Shown here: positions 34,750 to 43,069 of the stretch, piece after piece | Layout: each line of letters starts with the position of its first letter | Numbering within the stretch: the stretch's first letter is position 1 | Assembly (NCBI RefSeq): GCF_024721315.2 | Contig: NZ_JANFAK020000018.1 | Coordinates: 1 to 64,000, forward strand | Source of the DNA: Streptomyces sp. Isolate_45 | GTDB taxonomy: Bacteria > Actinomycetota > Actinomycetes > Streptomycetales > Streptomycetaceae | Direction: 5' to 3' | Length of the DNA stretch: 64,000 bases | Made by a program: the position numbers and the translations under genes | The notes under the pieces: model-generated | Told to the model about the DNA's origin: nothing | The model's input: the letters and a program-made list of their open reading frames with translations, nothing else | Database searches by the model: none

Positions 34750-35988
34750 CTAGTTGCCGACGCGGCGGCGCACGTCCTGGAAGGCGGTGTAGTTCGCGAT
34801 CAGCTCGATCTGTCCGGGCGGCGCCAGCTGCACGGCCTCGTCGAGGGTCTCGCACACCCGGAAGTCCAGTCCCGCGACCTCCAGGCGGACCGCCAGGTCC
34901 AGCTTGCGGTCGCCGATCACGAAGATCGGGTGACCGGCCAGGCGCGGGTAGTCGACGTCCCACAGCCAGGAGGTGTCGGTGCCGTCGGCGCCGCGCGCGT
35001 TCACCGACAGGATCACCGGGGTCGGCGGCGGGTCGATCAGAGAAAACGTTTCGAGCCAGCCCGCGGGGTTCTTCGCGAGCAGCAGCCGCAGCTCGCGCCC
35101 CATGAAGTTGACGACGTCGTACCGGCCGGCCACCGCCTGCACCTGGTACATGCGCTCCAGCGCGACCTGCGGCGGCACGCCGAACACGGCGGCCACGGCG
35201 GCCGACTGCGCGGCGTTGGCCTTGTTGGCGCGGCCCGGCAGCTGGAGGTGGATCGGCCAGGCCGAACCGTGCGGGTCCAGTACGTGATCGCCGGAGAGGA
35301 CCCAGCTCGGGGTCGGGCGGCGGAAACCGCACTCGGCGCAGAACCAGTCGTCGCCCGGACGCTGCATCACGCCACCGCAGGAGGGGCACGACCAGGCGTC
35401 GTCCTTCCACTCCTGACCGGCTGCGACCCACACGACGTTCTGCGAGGAGGAGGCCGACCACACGATCAGCGGGTCGTCGCAGTTCGCGACGATGACCGCC
35501 TTGGAGCCCTCCAGGCCCTCGCGCCACTTCTCGGCGAGCATGCGGGTCTCCGCCGCCCGGTCGAGCTGGTCGCGGGAGAGGTTGAGCAGGGCGATCACCT
35601 TGGGGGTGACGTCCCGGGCCACTCCGGCCAGGTACTTCTCGTCGACCTCGATGACGCCGTACTTGGCGTCCGAGCCGCCGGCCAGGGCCGAGGTGATGCC
35701 CGCCGGCATGTTGGCGCCCAGCGCGTTGGAGACGACCGGACCGGCGGCGCGCAGGGCCTCCGCGATCAGGCGGGTCGTCGTGGTCTTGCCGTTCGTCGCG
35801 GACACGAGGACGACATCGAGGTGCTGCGCCAGCGCGCCGAGAAGATCGGGGTCCAGCCTGAGTGCGACCTTGCCACCGATTACCGATCCGCTTCCGCGTC
35901 CCGCGGCCCGCGACACCGCCGCCGCGGCCTTGCCCGCCGTCACGGCCAGCTTGGCCCGCGGCGAAAGCGGCTCCGTGTTGCCTGCCAT
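34750..35988 (-). CDS. murT: Lipid II isoglutaminyl synthase, Mur ligase-like subunit MurT
   Basis: A 412-residue Mur-ligase-like enzyme that activates D-isoglutamate of lipid II with ATP for amidation. The P-loop is VSATNGKTTTTRLIAEAL near residue 62, the central domain has VIEVDEKYL, and a four-cysteine ribbon (CPSCGG ... CAECG, about residues 205-226) is the zinc finger characteristic of MurT. The C-terminal DUF1727 domain follows. AAGGAGG precedes the ATG. The pair acts at the inner face of the membrane. The divergent def gene starts 124 bp away. Confidence 0.94.
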   Translation of the reverse strand: MAGNTEPLSPRAKLAVTAGKAAAAVSRAAGRGSGSVIGGKVALRLDPDLLGALAQHLDVVLVSATNGKTTTTRLIAEALRAAGPVVSNALGANMPAGITSALAGGSDAKYGVIEVDEKYLAGVARDVTPKVIALLNLSRDQLDRAAETRMLAEKWREGLEGSKAVIVANCDDPLIVWSASSSQNVVWVAAGQEWKDDAWSCPSCGGVMQRPGDDWFCAECGFRRPTPSWVLSGDHVLDPHGSAWPIHLQLPGRANKANAAQSAAVAAVFGVPPQVALERMYQVQAVAGRYDVVNFMGRELRLLLAKNPAGWLETFSLIDPPPTPVILSVNARGADGTDTSWLWDVDYPRLAGHPIFVIGDRKLDLAVRLEVAGLDFRVCETLDEAVQLAPPGQIELIANYTAFQDVRRRVGN

Positions 35989-36111
35989 CGTCCCTTGTCC
36001 TCCTTGCGTCGGTCGGCCCCAGCCTATCCAGTACCGGCCGCGGCCTTGACCGCGGCGCCCCCGGGCTGCCGCGGATCTCCTCATATATTCGCCCGTCGTA
36101 CCCTTACGGCC

Positions 36112-36666
36112 ATGCGACAGCGCCCCCTCCCCGGTACCACCGGACTCGTCCGCGCCATGAGCCTGCTGGGCGATCCGGTGCTCCATTCCGCCTGCGCGGA
36201 GGTCACCGCCTTCGGCCCGGAGCTCGACCGGCTCATCGAGGACATGTTCGCGACGATGTACGCGGCCCAGGGCGTCGGCCTCGCCGCGAACCAGGTCGGC
36301 GTCGCGCAGCGCGTCTTCGTCTACGACTGCCCGGACGACGAGGACGTGCGCCACGTCGGGCACGTCGTCAACCCGCGTCTGGTGGAGGCCGACGGGGGCG
36401 AGTACCGCGGTCCCGAGGGTTGTCTGTCCCTGCCCGGATTGGAGGCGGGAACCGTGCGCCACGACCGCGCGGTCGTCGAGGGCGTCACCTCCGACGGGTC
36501 GCCCGTGCGGATCGAGGGCACCGGGTTCTTCGCCCGCTGCCTCCAGCACGAGTGCGACCACCTCGACGGCACGGTCTACGCGGACCGGGTGACCGGGCTG
36601 CGGGCCGGTCGGTTGCGGCGGGCGATCCGCAAGGCCCCGTGGAGCGCACGGGAACAGCGCGGCTGA
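36112..36666 (+). CDS. def: Peptide deformylase
   Basis: A 184-residue Fe/Zn metalloenzyme removing the N-formyl group from nascent proteins. The three motifs are intact: GVGLAANQVGV (motif 1), EGCLSLPG (motif 2, metal-binding cysteine) and QHECDHLDG (motif 3, HExxH-type). The ATG lacks a clear ribosome site and the leader is short, so translation may be leaderless or weak. It is separate from fmt, so it is probably one of several Streptomyces deformylase paralogues. Convergent with the TetR gene. Confidence 0.95.
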   Translation: MRQRPLPGTTGLVRAMSLLGDPVLHSACAEVTAFGPELDRLIEDMFATMYAAQGVGLAANQVGVAQRVFVYDCPDDEDVRHVGHVVNPRLVEADGGEYRGPEGCLSLPGLEAGTVRHDRAVVEGVTSDGSPVRIEGTGFFARCLQHECDHLDGTVYADRVTGLRAGRLRRAIRKAPWSAREQRG

Positions 36667-36667
36667 G

Positions 36668-36690
36668 CCGGGTCCGCCGGCCGGGCCCGG
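36668..36690. terminator. Hairpin between convergent def and tetR genes
   Basis: CCGGGTCC-GCCGGCC-GGGCCCGG forms an 8-bp stem (one G:U pair) with a 7-base loop directly after the def stop, in the 42-bp gap before the tetR stop. It could end both transcripts. Confidence 0.45.
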
Positions 36691-36708
36691 CCCCGGTGTG
36701 GCGGTCCG

Positions 36709-37353
36709 TCAGAAGCCGGGGCCGTCCGCGCGGTTGCCCGCGGTGGCCAACCGGCCCCACAGCAGGTCGGTGAGGCCCGCGACCAGTTCGGCCCTGTCGC
36801 AGGGGCGCTCGCCGAGCCACCAGTCCCCGGCCGCGTGCATCATGCCGACGATGCCGTGGCCCCAGATCCGGGCCAGGCGCTCGCCGCCGGGGCCGAGGTC
36901 GACCCGTTCGCCGACCACCTGGGCCAGTTCCTCGCCGAGGCGGCGCAGCAGCGGGGCCGAGTGCAGGCCGACGTCGAAGCCCCGCTCGGGGCTCTGCGAG
37001 TCCTCGGCCGGGTGCATCAGGAAGCGGTAGACCTGGGGGCGGGCCTCGATGGCGGCGAGGTAGGTGTCGAGGGTGGCCTCGACCCGCCGGCGCCGTTCGG
37101 CGGGGGCGTCCAGCGCGGCCCGCAGCGAGTCCAGGAGCGCGTCGGTGTGCCGGACGGCGAGGGCCTGGTAGAGCCCCGCCTTGTCCCCGAAGTGCCGGTA
37201 GAGGATCGGCTTCGTGATGCCGGCCTCGGCCGCGATGGCGTTCATGGAGGCCTTCGGGCCGTCCCGGAGTACGACGCGGTCGGCCGCTTCCAGCAGCTCC
37301 CGACGGCGGCGGTCCGCCGCTCCCGGCTCGCCGGCCTGCTGAGTGGTCTGCAT
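36709..37353 (-). CDS. TetR-family transcriptional regulator
   Basis: A 214-residue repressor. The N-terminal helix-turn-helix spans about residues 15-60 (RRELLEAADRVVLRDGPKAS, NAIAAEAGITKPILYRHFGD), and the C-terminal ligand domain is helical with HPAEDSQSPERGF and IWGHGIVGMMHAAGDWWL. Homologous regulators beside acyl-CoA dehydrogenase genes respond to acyl-CoAs. The ATG at 37353 starts just before the DNA-binding domain. The divergent region holds the perfect palindrome TTACCGGCCGGTAA, its likely operator, so it probably represses itself and the neighbouring dehydrogenase. Confidence 0.92.
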   Translation of the reverse strand: MQTTQQAGEPGAADRRRRELLEAADRVVLRDGPKASMNAIAAEAGITKPILYRHFGDKAGLYQALAVRHTDALLDSLRAALDAPAERRRRVEATLDTYLAAIEARPQVYRFLMHPAEDSQSPERGFDVGLHSAPLLRRLGEELAQVVGERVDLGPGGERLARIWGHGIVGMMHAAGDWWLGERPCDRAELVAGLTDLLWGRLATAGNRADGPGF

Positions 37354-37440
37354 GACGTGTTTCTCTCCCCGCCCTTGCGATGTGCGTGACGCCCACGCAA
37401 CGTAACACCCCGCACACCCTGGCGACCGAACCGGCGGCGC

Positions 37441-37470
37441 TTGACAGTGCTTACCGGCCGGTAACAGACT
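37441..37470 (+). promoter_or_regulatory. Promoter of the acyl-CoA dehydrogenase with TetR operator in the spacer
   Basis: A consensus -35 TTGACA (37441-37446) is followed by the perfect 14-bp palindrome TTACCGGCCGGTAA (37451-37464) and a weak -10 (CAGACT, 37465-37470, 18-bp spacing). Placing an operator between -35 and -10 is a classic repression design. Confidence 0.65.
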
Positions 37471-37485
37471 GTGGCCATTGTTGGG

Positions 37486-37500
37486 GTTACCGACAGTAAC
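37486..37500. promoter_or_regulatory. Second TetR-type half-palindrome
   Basis: GTTAC-CGACA-GTAAC shares the GTTAC/GTAAC ends with the operator at 37451 and lies about 36 bp further downstream, roughly three and a half helical turns. It could be a secondary binding site. Confidence 0.4.
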
Positions 37501-37535
37501 TTCGTTGGTGGCCACGTGAGACAGCTGGAGGGGAC

Positions 37536-38765
37536 ATGGCGGAGTTCACCATGGAGCTCAACGACGACCAGAAGCAGGTGCGCGATTGGATCCACGGCTT
37601 CGCCGCCGACGTGATCCGCCCCGCGGCCGCCGAATGGGACGAGCGCGAAGAGACTCCGTGGCCCGTCATCCAGGAGGCGGCCAAGGTCGGCATCTACTCC
37701 CTGGACTTCTACGCCCAGCAGTTCTTCGACCCCACCGGCCTCGGCATCCCGATGGCGATGGAGGAGCTCTTCTGGGGCGACGCGGGCATCGCCCTGTCGA
37801 TCGTCGGCACCGGCCTCGCGGCCATCGGCGTCGTCGCCAACGGCACCGAGGAGCAGATCGGCACCTGGATTCCCCAGATGTACGGCACCCCCGACGACGT
37901 CAAGGTCGCCGCCTTCTGCTCCTCCGAGCCGGACGCGGGCTCCGACGTCGGCGCGATGCGCACCCGCGCGGTGTACGACCAGGCCAAGGACGAGTGGGTG
38001 CTGAACGGCACCAAGACCTGGGCGACCAACGGCGGCATCGCCAACGTCCACATCGTGGTGGCCGTGGTCGACCCCGAACTCGGGACCAAGGGGCACGCCT
38101 CGTTCATCGTGCCGCCCGGCACCCCGGGGCTCTCGCAGGGGCAGAAGTTCAAGAAGCACGGCATCCGCGCCTCGCACACCGCGGAAGTGGTCCTGGAGGA
38201 CTGCCGGATCCCGGGCTCCTGCCTGCTCGGTGGCAAGGACAAGCTGGACGAGCGGCTCGCACGGGCCCGCGAGCGGGCGGCGGCGGGCGGCGGCGAGAGG
38301 GTGAAGAACGCCGCGATGGCCACCTTCGAGGCCTCCCGGCCCGCGGTCGGCGCGATGGCCGTCGGCACGGCCCGCGCGGCGTACGAGGTGGCCCTGGACT
38401 ACGCGAAGACCCGTACCCAGTTCGGCCGCCCGATCATCGACAACCAGGGCGTCGCCTTCCAGCTCGCCGACATGCGCACGCAGATCGACGCGGCCCGGCT
38501 GCTGGTGTGGCGGGCGTCCTGGATGGCGGTCGCGGGCAAGCCGTTCACCTCGGCGGAGGGCTCGATGTCCAAGCTGTTCGCGAGCGAGGCGTGCAAGAAG
38601 GTCACCGCGCAGGCCGTCCAGATCCTCGGCGGCAACGGGTTCACGCGCGAGTACCCGGTGGAGCGGATGCACCGGGACAGCGCGATCTACACGATCTTCG
38701 AGGGGACCAGCGAGATCCAGCGGCTGGTGATCGCGAGGACGCTCTCCGGGATGCCCATCCGCTAG
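37536..38765 (+). CDS. Acyl-CoA dehydrogenase
   Basis: A 409-residue FAD enzyme of the acyl-CoA dehydrogenase family, catalysing alpha/beta desaturation of an acyl-CoA. It has FAD-contact motifs AAFCSSEPDAGSDVGAM and KTWATNGGIANVHIVV, the conserved middle RTQFGRPIIDNQGVAFQLAD, and the C-terminal QILGGNGFTREYPVERMHRD and FEGTSEIQRLVIAR. The glutamate in IFEGTSEIQ occupies the usual catalytic-base position. GGAGGGG precedes the ATG. The substrate chain length is not readable. Controlled with the divergent TetR gene. Confidence 0.95.
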   Translation: MAEFTMELNDDQKQVRDWIHGFAADVIRPAAAEWDEREETPWPVIQEAAKVGIYSLDFYAQQFFDPTGLGIPMAMEELFWGDAGIALSIVGTGLAAIGVVANGTEEQIGTWIPQMYGTPDDVKVAAFCSSEPDAGSDVGAMRTRAVYDQAKDEWVLNGTKTWATNGGIANVHIVVAVVDPELGTKGHASFIVPPGTPGLSQGQKFKKHGIRASHTAEVVLEDCRIPGSCLLGGKDKLDERLARARERAAAGGGERVKNAAMATFEASRPAVGAMAVGTARAAYEVALDYAKTRTQFGRPIIDNQGVAFQLADMRTQIDAARLLVWRASWMAVAGKPFTSAEGSMSKLFASEACKKVTAQAVQILGGNGFTREYPVERMHRDSAIYTIFEGTSEIQRLVIARTLSGMPIR

Positions 38766-39232
38766 CCGCGGCCGGAACGGGTCCCGGGGCCGGGGCGGGG
38801 GGAGAGGAGGCGGGTCAGGGCTCGGGTGAACACGAGGCGGCCCGCCACCACCGTCAGCGGATCGAGGAGGCGCGGGAGGCCGCGCACCCGCAGGTCCTCG
38901 CGCCAGTGGGCCTCCGTCCCCCCGGAGGGCAGCGGGCGGACCTCGATCTCCGCCCAGCCCGTCACCGCCCGCCCGCGCTTCTCCAACCGGACGAGTCCGG
39001 CGGAAGGGGGCGCGGGGGGCTGCCAGCGCACCACTTCCATCGTGTCGTCGAACGTGATCCTGCCCACCCCCGTGCGCGCCGTGAACCGCGTCCCGACGTG
39101 CGTCGGGGGCTCCGTTTCGATGATCGTCCGGGTGAGCGGAACCTGTGCGCCGTGGCGTTCCCAGTCCGTGAGCCGCCGCCAGGCCTCGGCCGGTGGGAGC
39201 GGAGTGCGGTGAATGATCCGGATAGCGGGCAT
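38762..39232 (-). CDS. SRPBCC-family protein (polyketide cyclase/START-like)
   Basis: A 156-residue helix-grip-fold protein with a large hydrophobic pocket, likely binding a lipid-like ligand. The start MPAIRIIHRTPLPPAEAWRR is typical of SRPBCC proteins, followed by RFTARTGVGRITFDDTMEVV and AHWREDLRVRGLP. No catalytic residue is identifiable. Its stop overlaps that of the convergent dehydrogenase gene by a few bases. Function unknown. Confidence 0.82.
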   Translation of the reverse strand: MPAIRIIHRTPLPPAEAWRRLTDWERHGAQVPLTRTIIETEPPTHVGTRFTARTGVGRITFDDTMEVVRWQPPAPPSAGLVRLEKRGRAVTGWAEIEVRPLPSGGTEAHWREDLRVRGLPRLLDPLTVVAGRLVFTRALTRLLSPRPGPGTRSGRG

Positions 39233-39388
39233 GAGCGCATGGTAAGCGGGCATACACACCCTGAACTGGACCACGAATATGGGTTCCGTCCGGGGGCGGC
39301 GATCAGTAATACTCACCGCCACCGTGGATCGCGGATTCGACCGGGTGACCACCGGCCCTCCCGCCCCACTCTGCGAGGAGGTGCGCCA

Positions 39389-39574
39389 ATGTGCTCCCAC
39401 CAGCCCCCCTGCCCGTCCGCCGACAGCGCCGATCACGACGCTGCCCGCACTGTGGCCTCCCACCCCGAGCAGGGCTGGAACCTGCTCTGCAACGGCGTGG
39501 TGGTCTTCGACGACACCGGTGAACTGCTCCCCGAAGGCCGGACGGTGGAACCCCGTCGCCCGGCCCTGGTCTGA
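39389..39574 (+). CDS. DUF5999 family protein, 61 aa
   Basis: A 61-residue protein with the DUF5999 pattern: MCSHQPPCPSADSADHDAAR, PEQGWNLLCNGVVVFDDTGE and LLPEGRTVEPRRP. The three cysteines (C2, C8, C34 approximately) are typical of this actinomycete-specific family, whose function is unknown; they might bind a metal. AGGAGG lies 7 bases before the ATG. A very small reading frame with its own ribosome site follows 13 bp later, so they are probably expressed together. Confidence 0.88.
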   Translation: MCSHQPPCPSADSADHDAARTVASHPEQGWNLLCNGVVVFDDTGELLPEGRTVEPRRPALV

Positions 39575-39587
39575 GCGAGGAGGCAGC

Positions 39588-39680
39588 ATGCGCCAGCAGC
39601 TGATCCGCAAGCCCGTCCCCAAGCCCGCCCCCCGAGACCTGGATCTGCGTACCCCGTCGGGCAGACCCCTCCCGTACTGA
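39588..39680 (+). CDS. Putative 30-residue peptide
   Basis: An ATG preceded by GCGAGGAGGCAGC opens a 30-codon frame reading MRQQLIRKPVPKPAPRDLDL and ending RTPSGRPLPY. It is basic and proline-rich with no membrane segment or signal. The strong ribosome site, the high GC3 and its position 13 bp after the DUF5999 gene support translation. No family is recognised. It could be a small regulatory protein or an unconserved frame. Confidence 0.5.
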   Translation: MRQQLIRKPVPKPAPRDLDLRTPSGRPLPY

Positions 39681-39717
39681 CGGGAGCCCCCGAGTTACGC
39701 CGCTCACCGGCTGCCGG

Positions 39718-41817
39718 TCAGCCGGTGGGCGCCGCCGTGCCGCCGAGGAACGCGCTCTCGTACGCCGCGTCCCCGATCGCCGCGCGGGCCTGCCGCTCGC
39801 CCTGGTCCCGCAGGGCCGTGAGCGAGGGCGATCCGCCCATCTGCGGCCTGCCCACCGTGCGCCACCAGGCGTGCCCGGTGCCCAGCAGCCGTGCGGCCAA
39901 TTCCCCGTCGCCCAGGGCCGCGACCGCGGCCGCGAGGACGTCCAGGCCGAGCGCGATGCCGAAGCGGTCGCCCAGCAGCCGCTTGCCCGACAGCATGGAC
40001 CGTACGTAACGGGCGGCCTCGCCGTGGTGGCCCAGTCCGAGCGCCGACACGGCCAGGATGTAGTCCGCGTAGGCCCGTAGCCACCGCTCGCCGAGCTCCG
40101 CGCAGGCCTCCCGCAGCGCGCGCGCCTCGTCGGCGGCCTCCTCGAAGCGCCCGAGGTCGCACAGGGCGTAGCCCGTGGCCAGCCGGCACAGCAGCCAACC
40201 CGTCCCGCTGGGACGCCCGCCGCGGCCCGCCCGGGCCCGGGGGCCGGCCAGGACGAGAGCCGTCTCCGGGTCGCCCGGCATCAGGACCGACACCGCCCGC
40301 AGGTAGGCGGCGCGCAGCTCCCGCTCCGGGTCGGCGAGGGCGTCCGCCTCCCGGGTGCACCGCGCGCCCAGGTCCTGGGCGACGGCCATGTCGCCCTGGA
40401 GCAGGGCCGTCAGACCGAGCGCCCACAGCGCCTGGACGTGACCGGGCCCGTCCGGAGGACCCCCCTCCAGGGCCCGTTCCAGGAAGCCGCGGCCCTCGTG
40501 CACGTGCCCGCAGGCGAACCAGAAGAACCACATGGCACCGGCCATCTCCAGGGCGGCGTCGGGATCCGTGCCGAGCAGGTGGTCCAGGGACGTGCGCAGC
40601 TGCGCGTGCTCGGTGGTCATCCTGCGGTACCAGTCGACCTGGCCGGGTCCCATCCAGCCGCGTTCGGCGGCCTGGGAGAGGGCCGCGTACCAGTGGGCGT
40701 GCCGGTCCGCGAGGGTCCGTACCTCGTCCAGCTCGACCAGCCAGTCGTGGCCGAACTCGCGGATGGTGTCCAGCATCCGGTAGCGGGCGCCGGCCCCGCG
40801 CTCGTCGGAGCGCCGTACGACGGACTTCGCGACGAGGCCGGCCAGGATCCGCTCCACCCGGGACGCGGCCAGCGGACCGCCGGCGCACACGGCCCGGGCG
40901 GCGGCCACGTCGAAGTCCCCGGTGAAAACCGACAGTCGGGCCCACAGCAGCCGTTCCACGGGCTCGCACAGCTCGTGGCTCCAGCCGATGGCGGTGCGCA
41001 TGGTCCGGTGTCGGGGCAGCAGCGCGGCCCGGGTGTCGGCGAGCAGGTCGAACCGCGCCCCCAGCCGCTGCGCCACCTGTTCCAGGGACCACAGCCGCAT
41101 CCGGGCCCCGGCGAGCTCCAGGGCGAGCGGGATCCCGTCCAGGCGGCGGCACAGCTCGGCGGCGATCTCGGTCCGGCCGGGGTCCGCGAAGATCTCCGCG
41201 GCCCGCGCGTCGGCGGCCGTGGCGCGGGCCCGGAAGAGGGCCAGGGCGTCGCTGTCGGGGCCCTCGCAGGGCAGGGGCCGTACGTCGAGGACGGTCTCGC
41301 CGGGGGAGCCCAGTCGCTCGCGGGAGGTGGTCATGACCGTCAACCCGGGCGCGGACTGCAGGAGTTCGGCCACCAGGTGGCGGACCGCGGGGACCAGGTG
41401 TTCGCAGGTGTCGAGGACGAGCAGGAGTTCCTTGTCGGCCACCCAGGCGCACAGTTCCTCGTCGAGGGAGTGCGCGGAGTGGTCGGCGAGCCCGACGGCG
41501 TGGGCGACGGTCGTGGTGAGCAGTCCCGGGTCGCGCAGGGGGGAGAGTTCCACCCACCAGACGCCGTCGGGCCGGGCCTGGCGCCGGTCGGCGGCGGCCC
41601 GTAGGGCGAGGCGGGACTTGCCGACGCCGCCCACCCCGGTCAGGGTGATCAGCCTTCGATCGCCCAACAGTGTTCCGAGAGCGGTGAGTTCACCGTCCCG
41701 GCCGACGAAGCTCGCCGTTTCCGGCGGCAGGTTTCCCGGCACGGCGCCAGAGTCTGGCGCAGGGCCCCCGCCTGCGGAGTCTGCCTGATTGTCGTTGACC
41801 GAGTACTCACCGAACAC
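39718..41817 (-). CDS. NB-ARC/AfsR-like ATPase with TPR region, lacking a DNA-binding domain
   Basis: A 699-residue STAND-type ATPase. The P-loop is LTGVGGVGKSRLALRAA near residue 60, with Walker B LLLVLDTCEH, sensor TVMTTSRERL and the GxP motif in RRLDGIPLALELAGAR, then a long helical TPR-like half to the end. Proteins of this architecture in streptomycetes usually carry an N-terminal SARP or a C-terminal LuxR helix-turn-helix; this one has neither and stops after AIGDAAYESAFLGG. It may work with a separate regulator. The GTG start has no Shine-Dalgarno sequence and could be leaderless. Confidence 0.82.
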   Translation of the reverse strand: MFGEYSVNDNQADSAGGGPAPDSGAVPGNLPPETASFVGRDGELTALGTLLGDRRLITLTGVGGVGKSRLALRAAADRRQARPDGVWWVELSPLRDPGLLTTTVAHAVGLADHSAHSLDEELCAWVADKELLLVLDTCEHLVPAVRHLVAELLQSAPGLTVMTTSRERLGSPGETVLDVRPLPCEGPDSDALALFRARATAADARAAEIFADPGRTEIAAELCRRLDGIPLALELAGARMRLWSLEQVAQRLGARFDLLADTRAALLPRHRTMRTAIGWSHELCEPVERLLWARLSVFTGDFDVAAARAVCAGGPLAASRVERILAGLVAKSVVRRSDERGAGARYRMLDTIREFGHDWLVELDEVRTLADRHAHWYAALSQAAERGWMGPGQVDWYRRMTTEHAQLRTSLDHLLGTDPDAALEMAGAMWFFWFACGHVHEGRGFLERALEGGPPDGPGHVQALWALGLTALLQGDMAVAQDLGARCTREADALADPERELRAAYLRAVSVLMPGDPETALVLAGPRARAGRGGRPSGTGWLLCRLATGYALCDLGRFEEAADEARALREACAELGERWLRAYADYILAVSALGLGHHGEAARYVRSMLSGKRLLGDRFGIALGLDVLAAAVAALGDGELAARLLGTGHAWWRTVGRPQMGGSPSLTALRDQGERQARAAIGDAAYESAFLGGTAAPTG

Positions 41818-41893
41818 GGTTGTATTGTGCGCGATCTTCTTTCGTGGCAGTGCCGTTCGGGTCGGATGGCCGCCCGGAATTCCCCGGGCCGCG

Positions 41894-42859
41894 TCAGCCC
41901 GCGAGGACGACGCGCCGCTCCGCGGAGAAGGCGCCCCAGTTGCCGTCGGGCAGCCGGGCCCGGAGTTTCAACGTCCAGGCGGTGCCGGCCGGGTCGGTTG
42001 CCGTGAGGCGGTGCGTGGCCGGTCCGCCGGGCGCGGCGCCGGCGCCGAACTGGATGACGGTGACGGGCTGTCCGTTGACGTAGAGCTGGTACTCGGTGGT
42101 CGCCCGGCCGGTGTCCGGCGCGGTCCAGGACAGGTCCACGGCGCCGGTCGCCGCGGTCGCGGTGAACGCGGCGGGGGCGGTGCCGGGGCCCTGGGCGGGG
42201 TCGGCGGGGGTGGTCACGGCGACGGGCGGGCCGTCGGGGGAGGCGTTGTCGGAGCCGTCCCGCGCGCGGACGGTGAAGGTGTAGGAGGTGCCGGGCTGCA
42301 GCCCGTCGAGGGTGGTGGACGTCTCGCCGGGGCCGACCGTGTGGATCCGGACGCCGCCCTGGTGGACGTCGTAGGCGGTGACGCCGGTGTCGTCGGTGGC
42401 CGCGGTCCAGGCGAGCCGGACCGTACGGGGCCCCTGGGCGCTGCCGGTGCCGGAGGGCGGGGCGGTGGGCGGCTGCCGGTCCTCGGCCCGCGCGGCCGGG
42501 GTGGTGGCGCGTGCGGGGGCGCTGAGGGCGGAGCGGTTCCCGGCGGCGTCGCGCGCCCGGACGGTGAAGTCGTAGGGCGTCCGCGGGGTGAGGCCGGTGA
42601 TGTCGACCATGGTCTTGTCGGCGGGGAGGTCGCGGACCAGTTGCCCGGCCTGGAACACCTGGTACCCGGCCACGCCGTCGGCGGGCGCCGCCGCCTCCCA
42701 CATCACGTGGACGGAGGTGGCGCTGCCGGCCTGGGCGGTGAGTCCGGCGGGTGCGCGCGGGGGCTCGGTGTCGCCGCCGGCGCATGCCGTCAGGGCGGCG
42801 AGGGTCAGGCAGAGGGCGAGCGCCGCCGGGAGGGGGCGCGGCGGGACGGTGCGTCGCAC
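41894..42859 (-). CDS. Fibronectin type III domain lipoprotein
   Basis: A 321-residue exported lipoprotein. The signal peptide (RRTVPPRPLPAALALCLTLA) ends in lipobox LTAC with the lipidated cysteine near residue 26. Three fibronectin type III modules follow (each starting with PRAPAGLTAQ-like and ending in YDFTVRARDAAGN or YTFTVRARDGSDN; the third is more divergent). Fn3 arrays in actinomycetes often accompany polysaccharide-degrading enzymes or mediate surface contacts, but no catalytic module is present. The GTG start has AAGGAGG only 4 bases upstream. A DasR-like half palindrome lies about 35 bp upstream. Confidence 0.88.
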   Translation of the reverse strand: MRRTVPPRPLPAALALCLTLAALTACAGGDTEPPRAPAGLTAQAGSATSVHVMWEAAAPADGVAGYQVFQAGQLVRDLPADKTMVDITGLTPRTPYDFTVRARDAAGNRSALSAPARATTPAARAEDRQPPTAPPSGTGSAQGPRTVRLAWTAATDDTGVTAYDVHQGGVRIHTVGPGETSTTLDGLQPGTSYTFTVRARDGSDNASPDGPPVAVTTPADPAQGPGTAPAAFTATAATGAVDLSWTAPDTGRATTEYQLYVNGQPVTVIQFGAGAAPGGPATHRLTATDPAGTAWTLKLRARLPDGNWGAFSAERRVVLAG

Positions 42860-42889
42860 GTGCCTCCTTCGTCTCCTCGTCGTCTCGTA

Positions 42890-42903
42890 AAGGTCTAGAC
42901 ATA
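42890..42903 (-). promoter_or_regulatory. Partial DasR-like site upstream of the Fn3 lipoprotein
   Basis: AAGGTCTAGACATA contains the perfect palindrome GTCTAGAC, the centre of the DasR responsive element TGGTCTAGACCA, but the outer bases match only on one side. It lies 31-44 bp upstream of the lipoprotein start beside the AT-rich TATAT, where a promoter would be expected. Confidence 0.3.
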
Positions 42904-43046
42904 TATGGCACGTGCGGTGGTGGCCGGGCAAGCCCCCGGCGGCCGGAAATCGCCCGTGACGCAAGGGATTTGCCCGGGTCGAGGGGGTCCGGACCGCTGT
43001 GTCGACCGCGTTCCGATTCGGTTTCCCCCGTCCCCGTCTGGCACTA

Positions 43047-43063
43047 TTGCCATTTCTTTGCAA
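43047..43063 (+). promoter_or_regulatory. Nur box (nickel-responsive operator)
   Basis: TTGCCA-TTTCT-TTGCAA fits the Nur consensus tTGCaa-N5-ttGCAA at all strongly conserved positions. Nur is the Fur-family nickel sensor of streptomycetes and represses nickel uptake genes when nickel is ample. The site lies just before a five-gene Nik-type ABC operon, which is the known kind of Nur target. Confidence 0.75.
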
Positions 43064-43069
43064 TAACGG

